From Anaerolineales bacterium (GTDB lineage Bacteria > Chloroflexota > Anaerolineae > Anaerolineales > Villigracilaceae): DNA of 48,671 nucleotides. Position numbers and translations under genes: made by a program. Below are positions 14,616 through 21,501 of this stretch, one piece after another (the first letter of the stretch is position 1; each line of letters opens with the position of its first letter). The stretch is from contig JADLBX010000038.1 in assembly GCA_020847435.1 (NCBI GenBank), positions 1 to 48,671 of the forward strand, read 5' to 3'. Under the pieces are notes generated by a model. It was not told the DNA's origin. It saw only the letters and a program-made list of their open reading frames with translations, and ran no database searches.

Positions 14616-15503
14616 ATGAAAACCCGTCAAGCGACAAAACAGATCGCGCTCTTGCTTGCGCTTCTTGCCGGACTTTCAGCCTGCCTCACCCCTCGTCAAC
14701 CGAATCCAACCCCCACGCGCCTCCCGCCGACCCTCACGCGCACGCCCGCGCCAACCTTCGCCGTCCCAACCGCAACCGCGACCGTCACCCCACTGGCTTG
14801 CCTCTCCAAACCCGGCGTAGTTGAAAAAGCGGTTCTTGAATCCTCCAAACCTCCGCAGGAATTTTTCATCTATCTTCCCCCGTGTTATGCCGAAAAAACA
14901 GATCAACGCTACCCCGTCCTCTACCTCCTGCACGGGCAGACCTATACCGCCGACCAGTGGCTCCGCCTCGGCGCACCGGACGTGATGGACCAATTGATTC
15001 TCTCCGGTGAAGCGGAGCCCTTCATCATCGTCTTCCCCGACGATCACTACTGGAACACCCCAGCCGGCGCAACCTTCGGCGCGCGTCTTGTGGACGAGTT
15101 AATTCCGTTGATTGACAAAACCTATCGCACCCTTCCCATTTCCCGCTTCCGCGCCATCGGCGGCATGTCGCGCGGCGCGGGCTGGGCATTGCAATTGGGC
15201 TTAACCCATCCCGACCTGTTCAGCATCGTCGGTTTGCACTCGCTCGCCGTCTTCCAACGCGACGCCTCCAAAGTGGCGCGTTGGATTCAAGCCATCCCCC
15301 CCGCCTCCCGCCCGGTCATTTTTATGGACATCGGCGACGACGACCAGGATCTAAAGTCAACCAAACAGATCGAAGCCGTTTTCACGCAATTCGACGTTCC
15401 CCACGAGTGGCATCTTTACAACGGCTACCATACCGAAGAATACTGGTCTGCGCATGTTGAAGAATATATCCGCTGGTACGCGGGGCAATGGAATAACCGG
15501 TAA
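14616..15503 (+). CDS. Esterase family lipoprotein (alpha/beta hydrolase, esterase D/Fes-like)
   Basis: Secreted, lipid-anchored hydrolase of 295 residues. A type II signal peptide (basic MKTRQATK, hydrophobic ALLLALLAG, lipobox LSAC with C23) is followed by a Pro/Thr-rich spacer to about residue 60. The esterase domain then shows the YPVLYLLHG oxyanion strand, nucleophile elbow GGMSRG with S185, an acid in the DIGDDD region and the catalytic His in GYHTEEYW. This is the architecture of the putative-esterase family (feruloyl, enterochelin and S-formylglutathione esterases); the substrate is not predictable. The start at 14616 is set by the TATAAT box and the lipoprotein signal. It is divergent from tRNA-Pro. 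Confidence 0.9.
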   Translation: MKTRQATKQIALLLALLAGLSACLTPRQPNPTPTRLPPTLTRTPAPTFAVPTATATVTPLACLSKPGVVEKAVLESSKPPQEFFIYLPPCYAEKTDQRYPVLYLLHGQTYTADQWLRLGAPDVMDQLILSGEAEPFIIVFPDDHYWNTPAGATFGARLVDELIPLIDKTYRTLPISRFRAIGGMSRGAGWALQLGLTHPDLFSIVGLHSLAVFQRDASKVARWIQAIPPASRPVIFMDIGDDDQDLKSTKQIEAVFTQFDVPHEWHLYNGYHTEEYWSAHVEEYIRWYAGQWNNR

Positions 15504-15532
15504 CCCACGCAATGAGGATCGTGAAGCGCAGT

Positions 15533-15538
15533 TATAAT
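15533..15538 (+). promoter_or_regulatory. TATAAT box upstream of the MBL-M50 pair
   Basis: Perfect TATAAT; transcription from about 15545 gives a leader of some 47 nt containing AAAGGA ahead of the ATG at 15592. Confidence 0.5.
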
Positions 15539-15591
15539 TGCCGCCGGCACATCAGTCGGAATCCATGATCACATCCGAAAGGACCGAAACA

Positions 15592-16284
15592 ATGCAGTTC
15601 TCTTTTCATCGCCTCCCGTTGGGGATTTGCAACTGTTTCCTCTTGCGCGGGGAACAGACCATCCTGGTGGATGCCGGGGCACAAGGGAGCGTGGGGGCGT
15701 TTACAAAAGGGCTTCAGGCATTAAACGTCGCCCCCAAAGAAATCTCCCTCATCCTGCTTACGCATGGACACTGGGATCATATCGGCGCTCTGCACCCCAT
15801 TCAACAGTTGACCGGCGCGAAAGTTGCCATTCATCACCGCGATCAGGCGTGGGTTGAGTCTGGCAAGCCTCCGTTTCCATCGGGCGTCAATGGCTATGGC
15901 AAAGCCATGTCTGCGTTGGCGCGCGGTCTTCTGAAGATCAACCTGCCGCCGGTTAAAGTAGATGTTATTCTTGCTGATGAGGGAATGTCTCTTGCAGAGT
16001 ATGGGATTCCCGCGAGGGTGGTGTATACGCCCGGTCACTCCATGGGACACGTCAGCATTTTGCTCGATTCGGGCGAAGGCTTTGTCGGCGATCTGGCAAT
16101 GAACGATTGGTATCTACGTCTCACGCCGGGCCTACCGATCCTTGCTGATGATATTAATCTGGTGGTGGATAGCTGGAAGAAAATTTTGCCAATGGGTATC
16201 CGCCGCGTCTACCCGGCGCATGGCAAGGATTTTCCGGTCGGAGTGATGGAAAACGAGATCAAATCCTTTGAGGCGAATCAATGA
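15592..16284 (+). CDS. MBL-fold metallo-hydrolase
   Basis: Binuclear zinc hydrolase of 230 residues. The signature THGHWDHIG has H58, H60, D62 and H63; later ligands are the His in YTPGHSMGHV, the Asp in FVGDLAMN, and a final His in VYPAHGKDF. It belongs to the glyoxalase II/lactonase-like branch; a precise substrate cannot be given. ATG 15592 is preferred over 15565 because of AAAGGA at the right spacing and because the barrel begins there. Its stop overlaps the ATG of the M50 gene (ATGA, 16281-16284), so both are translated together. Confidence 0.9.
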   Translation: MQFSFHRLPLGICNCFLLRGEQTILVDAGAQGSVGAFTKGLQALNVAPKEISLILLTHGHWDHIGALHPIQQLTGAKVAIHHRDQAWVESGKPPFPSGVNGYGKAMSALARGLLKINLPPVKVDVILADEGMSLAEYGIPARVVYTPGHSMGHVSILLDSGEGFVGDLAMNDWYLRLTPGLPILADDINLVVDSWKKILPMGIRRVYPAHGKDFPVGVMENEIKSFEANQ

Positions 16285-16928
16285 ATCTGTTAACTTTCTT
16301 TAGCGTTCTCGTTGGCTGGGTCTTCTCGCTTTGCCTGCATGAATTTTCACACGCGCTGGTCGCTTACCTCGGCGGCGATCGGACCGTGCGCGAAAAGGGC
16401 TATCTCACTTTCAACCCGCTGAAGTATACGCACCCGGTGTTTTCCCTGCTCTTGCCGTTGCTTTTCCTCCTCATGGGCGGGATCGGTCTGCCCGGCGGCG
16501 CGGTGTACATCGAAACGTGGCGGTTGAGAAACGATTATTGGCGCAGCGCCGTGTCGCTGGCGGGACCGATGGCGAATGTGCTTGTGGCGATCATCCTCGC
16601 CATCCTCTTGAACTTCACCGCGATTGGCGCGACCGCGTTTGGACCCGGGCTCGCTTTCCTCGCGTACTTGCAGATTATGGCGGTGGTGTTGAATCTGATC
16701 CCCGTCCCGCCGTTCGATGGATACGGAGTCGTCGAACCCTTTTTGCCTTACAATCTGCGCCTGAAGATCGAGCCCATCCGCGGCGCGTTCATTTGGATCG
16801 TGTTCCTCGTCCTGTGGTTTGTTCCGTTTGTTGGGCAAGCCCTTGGTTTTTTTATCTTTGTTTTCACGAATCTGCTGGGCATCCCGCGTGAACTGATCGC
16901 TATGGGATACGAACAGTTTACGCTTTAG
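16281..16928 (+). CDS. Site-2 protease-like M50 family membrane metallopeptidase
   Basis: Intramembrane zinc protease of 215 residues with about six hydrophobic segments and no PDZ domain. The zinc site HEFSH is at 20-24 in the first helix, with the third ligand in NLIPVPPFDGYG near 140. SLAGPMANVLVAI is the usual conserved AGP..N helix. Compared with typical M50B enzymes it is compact. Such proteases release membrane-anchored regulators or clear signal peptides; the target is unknown. Coupled by ATGA overlap to the MBL-fold hydrolase. Confidence 0.9.
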   Translation: MNLLTFFSVLVGWVFSLCLHEFSHALVAYLGGDRTVREKGYLTFNPLKYTHPVFSLLLPLLFLLMGGIGLPGGAVYIETWRLRNDYWRSAVSLAGPMANVLVAIILAILLNFTAIGATAFGPGLAFLAYLQIMAVVLNLIPVPPFDGYGVVEPFLPYNLRLKIEPIRGAFIWIVFLVLWFVPFVGQALGFFIFVFTNLLGIPRELIAMGYEQFTL

Positions 16929-16964
16929 GGCATACGGAACGCCTCGATTGGCAAGAATAATATC

Positions 16965-17130
16965 GAGGGTAGTGGTATGGTTTTCTCAAGAAAGGTTGAC
17001 GGAATCTCTCTTTTGTACACGGAACACACGGAGTATACGGTTTCTTCCGTAAGCAACGCAAAAAACTCCGTTTGATCCGTGTACCGAAAATCCCCCCTTT
17101 CGGTTCTTGAGAAAGCCATGAGGGTAGTGG
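16965..17130. mobile_element. MITE-like element with 16-bp terminal inverted repeats and 11-bp flanking direct repeats
   Basis: The terminal repeats are ATGGTTTTCTCAAGAA at 16977-16992 and, on the other strand, ATGGCTTTCTCAAGAA at 17119-17104, 15 of 16 matching. The element is flanked by GAGGGTAGTGG at 16965-16975 and again at 17120-17130. The interior contains GTACACGGA at 17015-17023 pairing with 17076-17084 and no reading frame of note. This is the structure of a non-autonomous transposable element with a target duplication. It ends 10 nt before the -35 box of the next gene. Confidence 0.7.
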
Positions 17131-17139
17131 GGAAGCGAC

Positions 17140-17168
17140 TTTACAAAGTAGACCCTTTTTAGTACAAT
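17140..17168 (+). promoter_or_regulatory. Sigma-70-type promoter of the NADH dehydrogenase gene
   Basis: TTTACA at 17140-17145 and TACAAT at 17163-17168 are separated by exactly 17 nt. The start point near 17175 gives a leader of about 26 nt to the ATG at 17201. Confidence 0.75.
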
Positions 17169-17200
17169 ATTAGTGAAAATTGTCACAAATAGAGACGGAT

Positions 17201-18451
17201 ATGAAAGCCAACACACTCCCTCATGTGGTCATCCTTGGCGCCGGGTTCGGCGGGCTGACTGCGGCGAAGAAATTGAAGAACGCGCCGGTGCGGATCACGC
17301 TGATTGACCGTAATAACTATCACCTGTTCCAGCCGTTGCTGTATCAGGTGGCGATCGCCGCGCTTGTGCCGTCGCAGGTGGCTTACCCCGTGCGGACGAT
17401 CTTCCGCGACCAGAAGAACCTCGCCTTCCAGATGGGCAACGTGAACGAGATTGACCTCGATGCCCGCTACATCAAAATGGACGGGTCGGTGATCGCGTAC
17501 GATTACCTCATCCTTGCCGCGGGCGGGCGGATGAATTTCTTCGGCGTCGAATCGGTGGAGAAGAACGCGCTCTACATCAAAGACCTCAAAAGCGCGCTAA
17601 GAACGCGCAATCATTTGCTGTCCATGTTCGAGCGCGCCAGCCACGAAGCGGACGCGGACAAGCGCCGCGCCATGCTCACGTTTGCCATCGTCGGCGGCGG
17701 ACCGACGGGCGTTGAAGTGGCGGGCGCGTTGGCGGAGTTGATCTCGCATGTGATGAAGAAGGAATATCCCGAATTGGATGTGCGCGAGGCGCGCGTTGTG
17801 TTGTTCGAAGCGGGCAACGCGTTGATCGCAAGTTATCCCGATGAATTACGCAAGGCGACGCTCAAACTGTTGAAGAAGAAAAATGTGGACGTGATGTTCG
17901 GCGCGAAATTAACCGATTTCAATGGGCAGAGAATTTCGCTCGGCGATGGGATGCAGATCGAAACGAACACGCTGATCTGGACGGCGGGCGTGCAGGCGGC
18001 GGAGGTGGTCGAGTCGCTTGAGGCGGCGCGCGCAGGCTCAGGTCGGGTGAGAACCGGGGCGACGCTGCAGTTGCCGAATCATCCCGAAGTCTACGTTATC
18101 GGCGACGCGGCCTATCTCGAAAATGGAAATGGTCAACCGCTGCCGATGCTTTCGACAGTGGCGATCCAAGAAGGGAAGGTCGCGGCGGATAATATTCGTC
18201 ACGCGATCAAAGGGCAGACTCAACATCCGTTTCATTACAAGGACCCGGGGTTGCTCGCGACCATCGGGCGGAACGCGGCGGTGGCGCGTATTTGGGGACT
18301 CTCGTTCAGCGGGTTCATTGCCTGGCTGATCTGGGTGGGCTTGCACATTTATCGCATTGTCGGGTTTCGCAACCGGCTGGTGGTGTTGATCAATTGGGCG
18401 TGGGATTATTTCTTTTACGATAATCAGGTGCGGTTGATCACGCGGGAATGA
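17201..18451 (+). CDS. ndh: Type II NADH dehydrogenase (NDH-2)
   Basis: Membrane-associated flavoenzyme that passes electrons from NADH to quinone without pumping protons. In 416 residues: FAD-binding GAGFGG at 13-18, the NDH-2 hallmark NYHLFQPLLYQVA near 43-55, a second Rossmann site for NADH (IVGGGPTGVEVAGALAEL), the FAD-contact YVIGDAAYLEN and the quinone-site stretch VAIQEGKVAADN. A C-terminal amphipathic/hydrophobic part (LSFSGFIAWLIWVGLHIYRIVGF) anchors it to the membrane. The start at 17201 is preferred over TTG 17180, since it lies 26 nt downstream of the predicted transcription start and opens with the normal first strand. Confidence 0.93.
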   Translation: MKANTLPHVVILGAGFGGLTAAKKLKNAPVRITLIDRNNYHLFQPLLYQVAIAALVPSQVAYPVRTIFRDQKNLAFQMGNVNEIDLDARYIKMDGSVIAYDYLILAAGGRMNFFGVESVEKNALYIKDLKSALRTRNHLLSMFERASHEADADKRRAMLTFAIVGGGPTGVEVAGALAELISHVMKKEYPELDVREARVVLFEAGNALIASYPDELRKATLKLLKKKNVDVMFGAKLTDFNGQRISLGDGMQIETNTLIWTAGVQAAEVVESLEAARAGSGRVRTGATLQLPNHPEVYVIGDAAYLENGNGQPLPMLSTVAIQEGKVAADNIRHAIKGQTQHPFHYKDPGLLATIGRNAAVARIWGLSFSGFIAWLIWVGLHIYRIVGFRNRLVVLINWAWDYFFYDNQVRLITRE

Positions 18452-18452
18452 T

Positions 18453-18489
18453 TCAGTGATTGCGGCAGTTCAACTGCCGCAATCACTGA
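18453..18489. repeat. Perfect 37-bp palindrome, GCAGTTCAACTGC class
   Basis: Arms 18453-18470 and 18472-18489 are fully complementary (18 bp) around a single C. It begins 1 nt after the ndh stop and ends before the convergent CPBP gene. The core GCAGTTCAACTGC recurs in the palindrome at 19333-19373. Confidence 0.85.
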
Positions 18490-18502
18490 CGCCACTAAAA
18501 GT

Positions 18503-19216
18503 TCACGAGGGAATCAGTTCGGGGAATTGCATGAGGGTCAGCAAGAGGCACATGGCAAAGCCGTTGTTGAGAAAATGCAGGATGACGCTGGGCCAGAGCG
18601 AGTTGGAACGGTGGTACACGTATCCCATTGCCGCGCCCAGCGCGAAGGTCGGGATGAACGAGACGGGGTCGAGGTGCGCGGCGGCGAAGATTCCCGAACT
18701 CAACAGAAGCGCGGCAATCCAACCATAGCGTTGGCGAAATCCTTGAAAGAGAAAGCCTCTGAAAAATATTTCCTCGACGAGCGGCGCGACGATGACGCCG
18801 ACAATGAAGAGCCAGACCGGCGATTTGAGTTCGGCGAAGGCTTTCATAATGCCTTCGCCTTGTGTACCCACTCCAAGAAGCATGAGCAACAGGTTGTGAA
18901 CGATGACGATCGCGTACGCGGCGACGATCAAGCCACAGCCGATGCCCATCGTGCGCGCGTCGAATTGAATAAAGCCGAGGCGCCGGAGCGGAATGCGCTT
19001 CCAGCCAAAGATGATCAGCACGGGGAACAGGTAAATCAATTCGGCTAGGACGATCCCCACGCCTTGCGCGAGTTGTTTCGCTTCCGCTTGAAAGAGGAAT
19101 GCCGCGACCAATAAGCCAAGGCTGATCAACGCGAGTAAGCCGACGCCCAGCCAGGTGTCGAAGATCGTCCAGGGGACTTCCGCTTCTTTCTCGATCTGGA
19201 CCTGATTCGTTTCCAT
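18503..19216 (-). CDS. CPBP family intramembrane glutamic endopeptidase
   Basis: ABI/CAAX-like membrane protease of 237 residues with about eight hydrophobic helices. The family motifs are clear: E148-E149...R153 (VEEIFFRG), H181 in FAAAHLD, and H214 with N217/N218 in ILHFLNN. In bacteria such proteins are linked to self-immunity of peptide toxins and to unknown membrane processing. The start is ATG 19216, whose first base is shared with the TGA stop of the upstream gene (TGATG), so translation is coupled. Confidence 0.9.
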   Translation of the reverse strand: METNQVQIEKEAEVPWTIFDTWLGVGLLALISLGLLVAAFLFQAEAKQLAQGVGIVLAELIYLFPVLIIFGWKRIPLRRLGFIQFDARTMGIGCGLIVAAYAIVIVHNLLLMLLGVGTQGEGIMKAFAELKSPVWLFIVGVIVAPLVEEIFFRGFLFQGFRQRYGWIAALLLSSGIFAAAHLDPVSFIPTFALGAAMGYVYHRSNSLWPSVILHFLNNGFAMCLLLTLMQFPELIPS

Positions 19217-19665
19217 CAGCCTGCTCCTGCCGCTTCGGCGTTTTGCATCTCGCGGTAGACGAACCATTGACCCTTGCGGTTGTCCACGTTTTTCATGGCG
19301 CGGTCATAGTAGATGTCGAAGATTTGTTCATCCTCCTGTTCGTCCAGCAGTTCAACTGCTGGACGAACAGGAGTTGAACTGCTGGACAGCATCACGCGCA
19401 CACGGAAATAATACCTGCCCACGTTCAACGAGCCGCGATTGGACGCGACCGCCGCATGTTCGGGTTGCATGTTGCGAGCCATCTTGCCGCGGCGTTTGAA
19501 GTCTGTCCACGCGGAGAGCGCTTCGCTCACGCGATAGGTTTTGCCTTCCCAGAGGAATCCATTTGGGCAGTCGGGCGCTTTTTCCAGCGCGGGAGGAGTA
19601 TCGAAGATCGGTTCGATGGGCTGGTCGAGGAAGTGGAGCGAGATGTAGTTGTCGGACAAGGTCAA
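19216..19665 (-). CDS. DUF6504-like protein with an in-frame palindromic insert
   Basis: The 149-residue soluble protein resembles, from memory, DUF6504: GFLWEGKTYRVSEALSAWTDFKRR in the middle and IYYDRAMKNVDNRKGQWFVYRE at the end, with a GRYYFRVRV strand between. Between residue 92 and about 112 the reading frame crosses a 41-bp perfect palindrome (19333-19373) and adds SSSSTPVRPAVELLDEQED, a segment that looks like a disordered insertion rather than family sequence. The frame is kept on both sides. It overlaps the zinc-finger gene upstream by 4 nt and the CPBP gene downstream by 1 nt. Confidence 0.65.
   Translation of the reverse strand: MTLSDNYISLHFLDQPIEPIFDTPPALEKAPDCPNGFLWEGKTYRVSEALSAWTDFKRRGKMARNMQPEHAAVASNRGSLNVGRYYFRVRVMLSSSSTPVRPAVELLDEQEDEQIFDIYYDRAMKNVDNRKGQWFVYREMQNAEAAGAG
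19333..19387. repeat. 41-bp perfect palindrome plus inverted third arm, inside a coding sequence
   Basis: Twenty nucleotides at 19333-19352 are the exact reverse complement of 19354-19373, with one central base. A further AGTTGAACTGCTGGAC at 19372-19387 is the exact reverse complement of 19342-19357, so a second hairpin (16 bp) competes with the first. The core is shared with 18453-18489. Confidence 0.9.
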
Positions 19666-20213
19666 ACTTTGTATGGATCGCTCGACTGCAAGAAAGCGAT
19701 CAACATGGCTTTTTTAGGATGTTCGTTCACCCACTCACGGATTTTCTTGATGTGCTCGTAATCTTCCGCACCGAATTTTTCGAGATACAGTTTATCGAGA
19801 TGATTCTTCGCTTCTGTTGAATGAAGGGCATCTTGCCATGGACGAGTGAAGAATTCGTTGACATTGTCGTGTAAGCCAAGTTCGACAAGCGTATCCCATT
19901 CATTTTTATCAAGCCATACTCCGTTGCAATGACCACAGCGATCAATATGGAAATCTGAGCCGGCAATGATCCTGTACCTGCCCATGATGTGACCCGAGTT
20001 TGGGCATAATTTCAACTCGTCAACATCCAAAGCGGGATCCACTTTTGTGCCAGTAGGTTTGTATGGTTGGGCTTGACCCTGGGCTTTTTGCCACCCGAGG
20101 TAGGCATTGGAGTCCAACCACACGCCACCGCAAGTGGAGCACTGCATGGCAGGTAGGTTCTCAATGAGGGTGATCGAACTGAGGGTGTCGGTTTTATCAA
20201 TAGGGCATTTCAT
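19662..20213 (-). CDS. Protein with two TFIIB-type zinc fingers
   Basis: The 183-residue protein has two zf-TFIIB modules. The first (residues 3-35) pairs CPIDK with CSTCGGVWLDSNAY; the second (about 70-110) pairs CPNSGH with CGHCNGVWLDKNEWDTLVELG. This CP..C...C..CGGVWLD pattern is a family of bacterial zinc-ribbon proteins of unknown function. The C-terminal third is helical and charged (HLDKLYLEKFGAEDYEHIKKIREW). The second ribbon's first pair is incomplete, with a single Cys in CPNSGH. It is co-translated with the DUF6504-like gene through a 4-nt overlap. Confidence 0.8.
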   Translation of the reverse strand: MKCPIDKTDTLSSITLIENLPAMQCSTCGGVWLDSNAYLGWQKAQGQAQPYKPTGTKVDPALDVDELKLCPNSGHIMGRYRIIAGSDFHIDRCGHCNGVWLDKNEWDTLVELGLHDNVNEFFTRPWQDALHSTEAKNHLDKLYLEKFGAEDYEHIKKIREWVNEHPKKAMLIAFLQSSDPYKV

Positions 20214-20241
20214 GATTCCTCCAAGGAAGTGTAGTCAAACA

Positions 20242-20586
20242 TCACTTCTCGTCTGCCAGATGGAAGCGATGTAGGAAGCGGTGAAAGATGGGCGCGATCA
20301 GGATGCCAACCGACGCGAGCAGGATAATGCTTGAATACAGCGCGTAGATCGAGGCAAAGATTTTTCCGGCGTCGGTGCGCAGGGTGGAGACCGGACCCAT
20401 GCCGCCGAGGATCATCGAGGCGTTGAGCAGGGAGTCGATCCACGACAAGCCTTCAATGGTGTGATAGCCGAGCATCCCGGTGAGCAGTGAGACGGCAAGC
20501 AGCGTCAGCCCGATCAAGCCGTTGGTTATGAGGCGGCGGGCGAAGGTTTGTCGGCTGGCGAGTGGCTGGTGACGATGTTCGTACAT
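20242..20586 (-). CDS. Small two-helix pore-like membrane protein lacking a K+ filter
   Basis: The 114 residues form TM1 (about 22-42, NGLIGLTLLAVSLLTGMLGY), a short pore-like loop (SLLNASMILGGMGPVSTLRTDAGKIFASIYALY) and TM2 (about 82-102). The order TM-P-loop-GK.F...YAL-TM is that of the ion_trans_2 family of two-TM potassium channels. Where a channel has TVGYGD this protein has GGMGPV, so it should not be a selective K+ channel. Related sequences are commonly labelled potassium channel proteins, which I would not accept without evidence. The C-terminus is basic (HRFLHRFHLADEK). It ends 28 nt before the zinc-finger gene. Confidence 0.65.
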   Translation of the reverse strand: MYEHRHQPLASRQTFARRLITNGLIGLTLLAVSLLTGMLGYHTIEGLSWIDSLLNASMILGGMGPVSTLRTDAGKIFASIYALYSSIILLASVGILIAPIFHRFLHRFHLADEK

Positions 20587-20639
20587 TTGCCTTGATTATA
20601 TTTCCAATCTGAAAGAGTGACAGAAATCTAATTTCAAGG

Positions 20640-20779
20640 GAGTGGTGAAAAGGGTAAGTAAAAAACTTTCTCTGCCACAGAGTTCACAGAGATTTTGAGT
20701 TTTTCTCTCAAAGAACTCTGTGTTCTCTGCCGTCTCGCACCGTCGTGCTCGCGGCACGAACGGTGTGGCTTCACCACTC
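20640..20779. repeat. 140-bp inverted-repeat element, CACAGAG class
   Basis: Outer arms GAGTGGTGAA at 20640-20649 pair with 20770-20779. Inner CACAGAGTTC at 20676-20685 pairs with 20713-20722. A third hairpin (CACCGT...ACGAACGGTG) lies at about 20738-20765. Size and inner motif resemble the MITE-like element at 16977-17119, and the inner motif recurs at 27457-27517. Confidence 0.7.
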
Positions 20780-20781
20780 AA

Positions 20782-21285
20782 TTAGCCGACATGTTCGTTA
20801 CGCCAAAAGGAACGGATCAAGAAAAAGTTGACGAGCGCCGCCGCGAAGATCATTGCAGGGATGAGAATGATCGGCATTAGCCAACGTTCGGTCCACTTGT
20901 TGATCTGCGCGGTGTTTGGGTCGGCAGGGTCGTACAAAATGGAAACCTCTTCGCCGACTTCATAGGCAGGAGGGGACGAAGCATTGTTACTCTCGAATGA
21001 ATAGGTTTGCCCGTTTGCTTTGAATTCGATCACAGGACTATACACGCAACAGCCGCCGTCGCTGTCACTGCTTTCTTCAAGACTGGTCACGATTCCAGTG
21101 GTTGTCTCGCCGTTCTTTTCAAGTTGCCAACTGATATATCCCGCGTATGCCCCCCACAAACAAAACCCGGCGAAGAATAAATTGGCGAACACGATCCAAC
21201 AACCGATCTGCAAGCGATTAGCAACACCCCCAGCCTTTTCCACAGCGTTCAGCGCTTTGTCCACGTTCTTTTCGTAGTTGTCCAT
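20782..21285 (-). CDS. DUF3592 domain membrane protein
   Basis: The 167-residue protein has TM1 (about 29-48, IVFANLFFAGFCLWGAYAGY), an extracytoplasmic beta-rich domain with TTGIVTSLEES...CCVYSPVIEFKANGQTYSF and VGEEVSILYDPADPNTAQI, then TM2 (about 135-155). G.V....YSPV.EF...G......GE.V.V.YDP.NP is the DUF3592 signature. Function is unknown; the fold suggests a small-molecule or sterically exposed OB-like domain. A vicinal CC pair at about residue 79-80 is unusual. The gene stands alone between two repeat-filled spacers. Confidence 0.82.
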   Translation of the reverse strand: MDNYEKNVDKALNAVEKAGGVANRLQIGCWIVFANLFFAGFCLWGAYAGYISWQLEKNGETTTGIVTSLEESSDSDGGCCVYSPVIEFKANGQTYSFESNNASSPPAYEVGEEVSILYDPADPNTAQINKWTERWLMPIILIPAMIFAAALVNFFLIRSFWRNEHVG

Positions 21286-21386
21286 GATGTTCGCCTCCGC
21301 GAGTTAAGATGCGTAATTTTACGAGGGAAGCGGGTTATCCGTGTTAGGCGATTGGTACCAGCCTGGCGCGGTCACTTGATAATCAC

Positions 21387-21435
21387 GTAGCGCAATTTGC
21401 TACATTGCGCTTGGCAAATTGGCAATTTGCCCTAC
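21387..21435. repeat. Cruciform repeat: GTAG-hairpin-hairpin-CTAC
   Basis: GTAG at 21387-21390 and CTAC at 21432-21435 enclose two hairpins: GCGCAAT at 21390-21396 with 21404-21410, and GGCAAATT at 21413-21420 with 21424-21431. An alternative GTAGC...GCTAC stem (21387-21391 with 21399-21403) is possible. Similar three-way layouts are at 34937-34986 and 40167-40220. Confidence 0.7.
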
Positions 21436-21463
21436 AGCTACTAGGTCATCCCAACCTTGTGAC

Positions 21464-21500
21464 GGAGATTGCTTTTCCCGCGAGGCGGGATCGCAATGAC
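21464..21500. repeat. Partial GAAGCAATCTC-class repeat
   Basis: GGAGATTGCTT at 21464-21474 and CGCAATGAC at 21492-21500 match the right half of the element at 6904-6993, separated by a small CCCGCGAGGCGGG hairpin. It abuts the stop codon of the alpha-amylase gene. Confidence 0.55.
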
Positions 21501-21501
21501 A

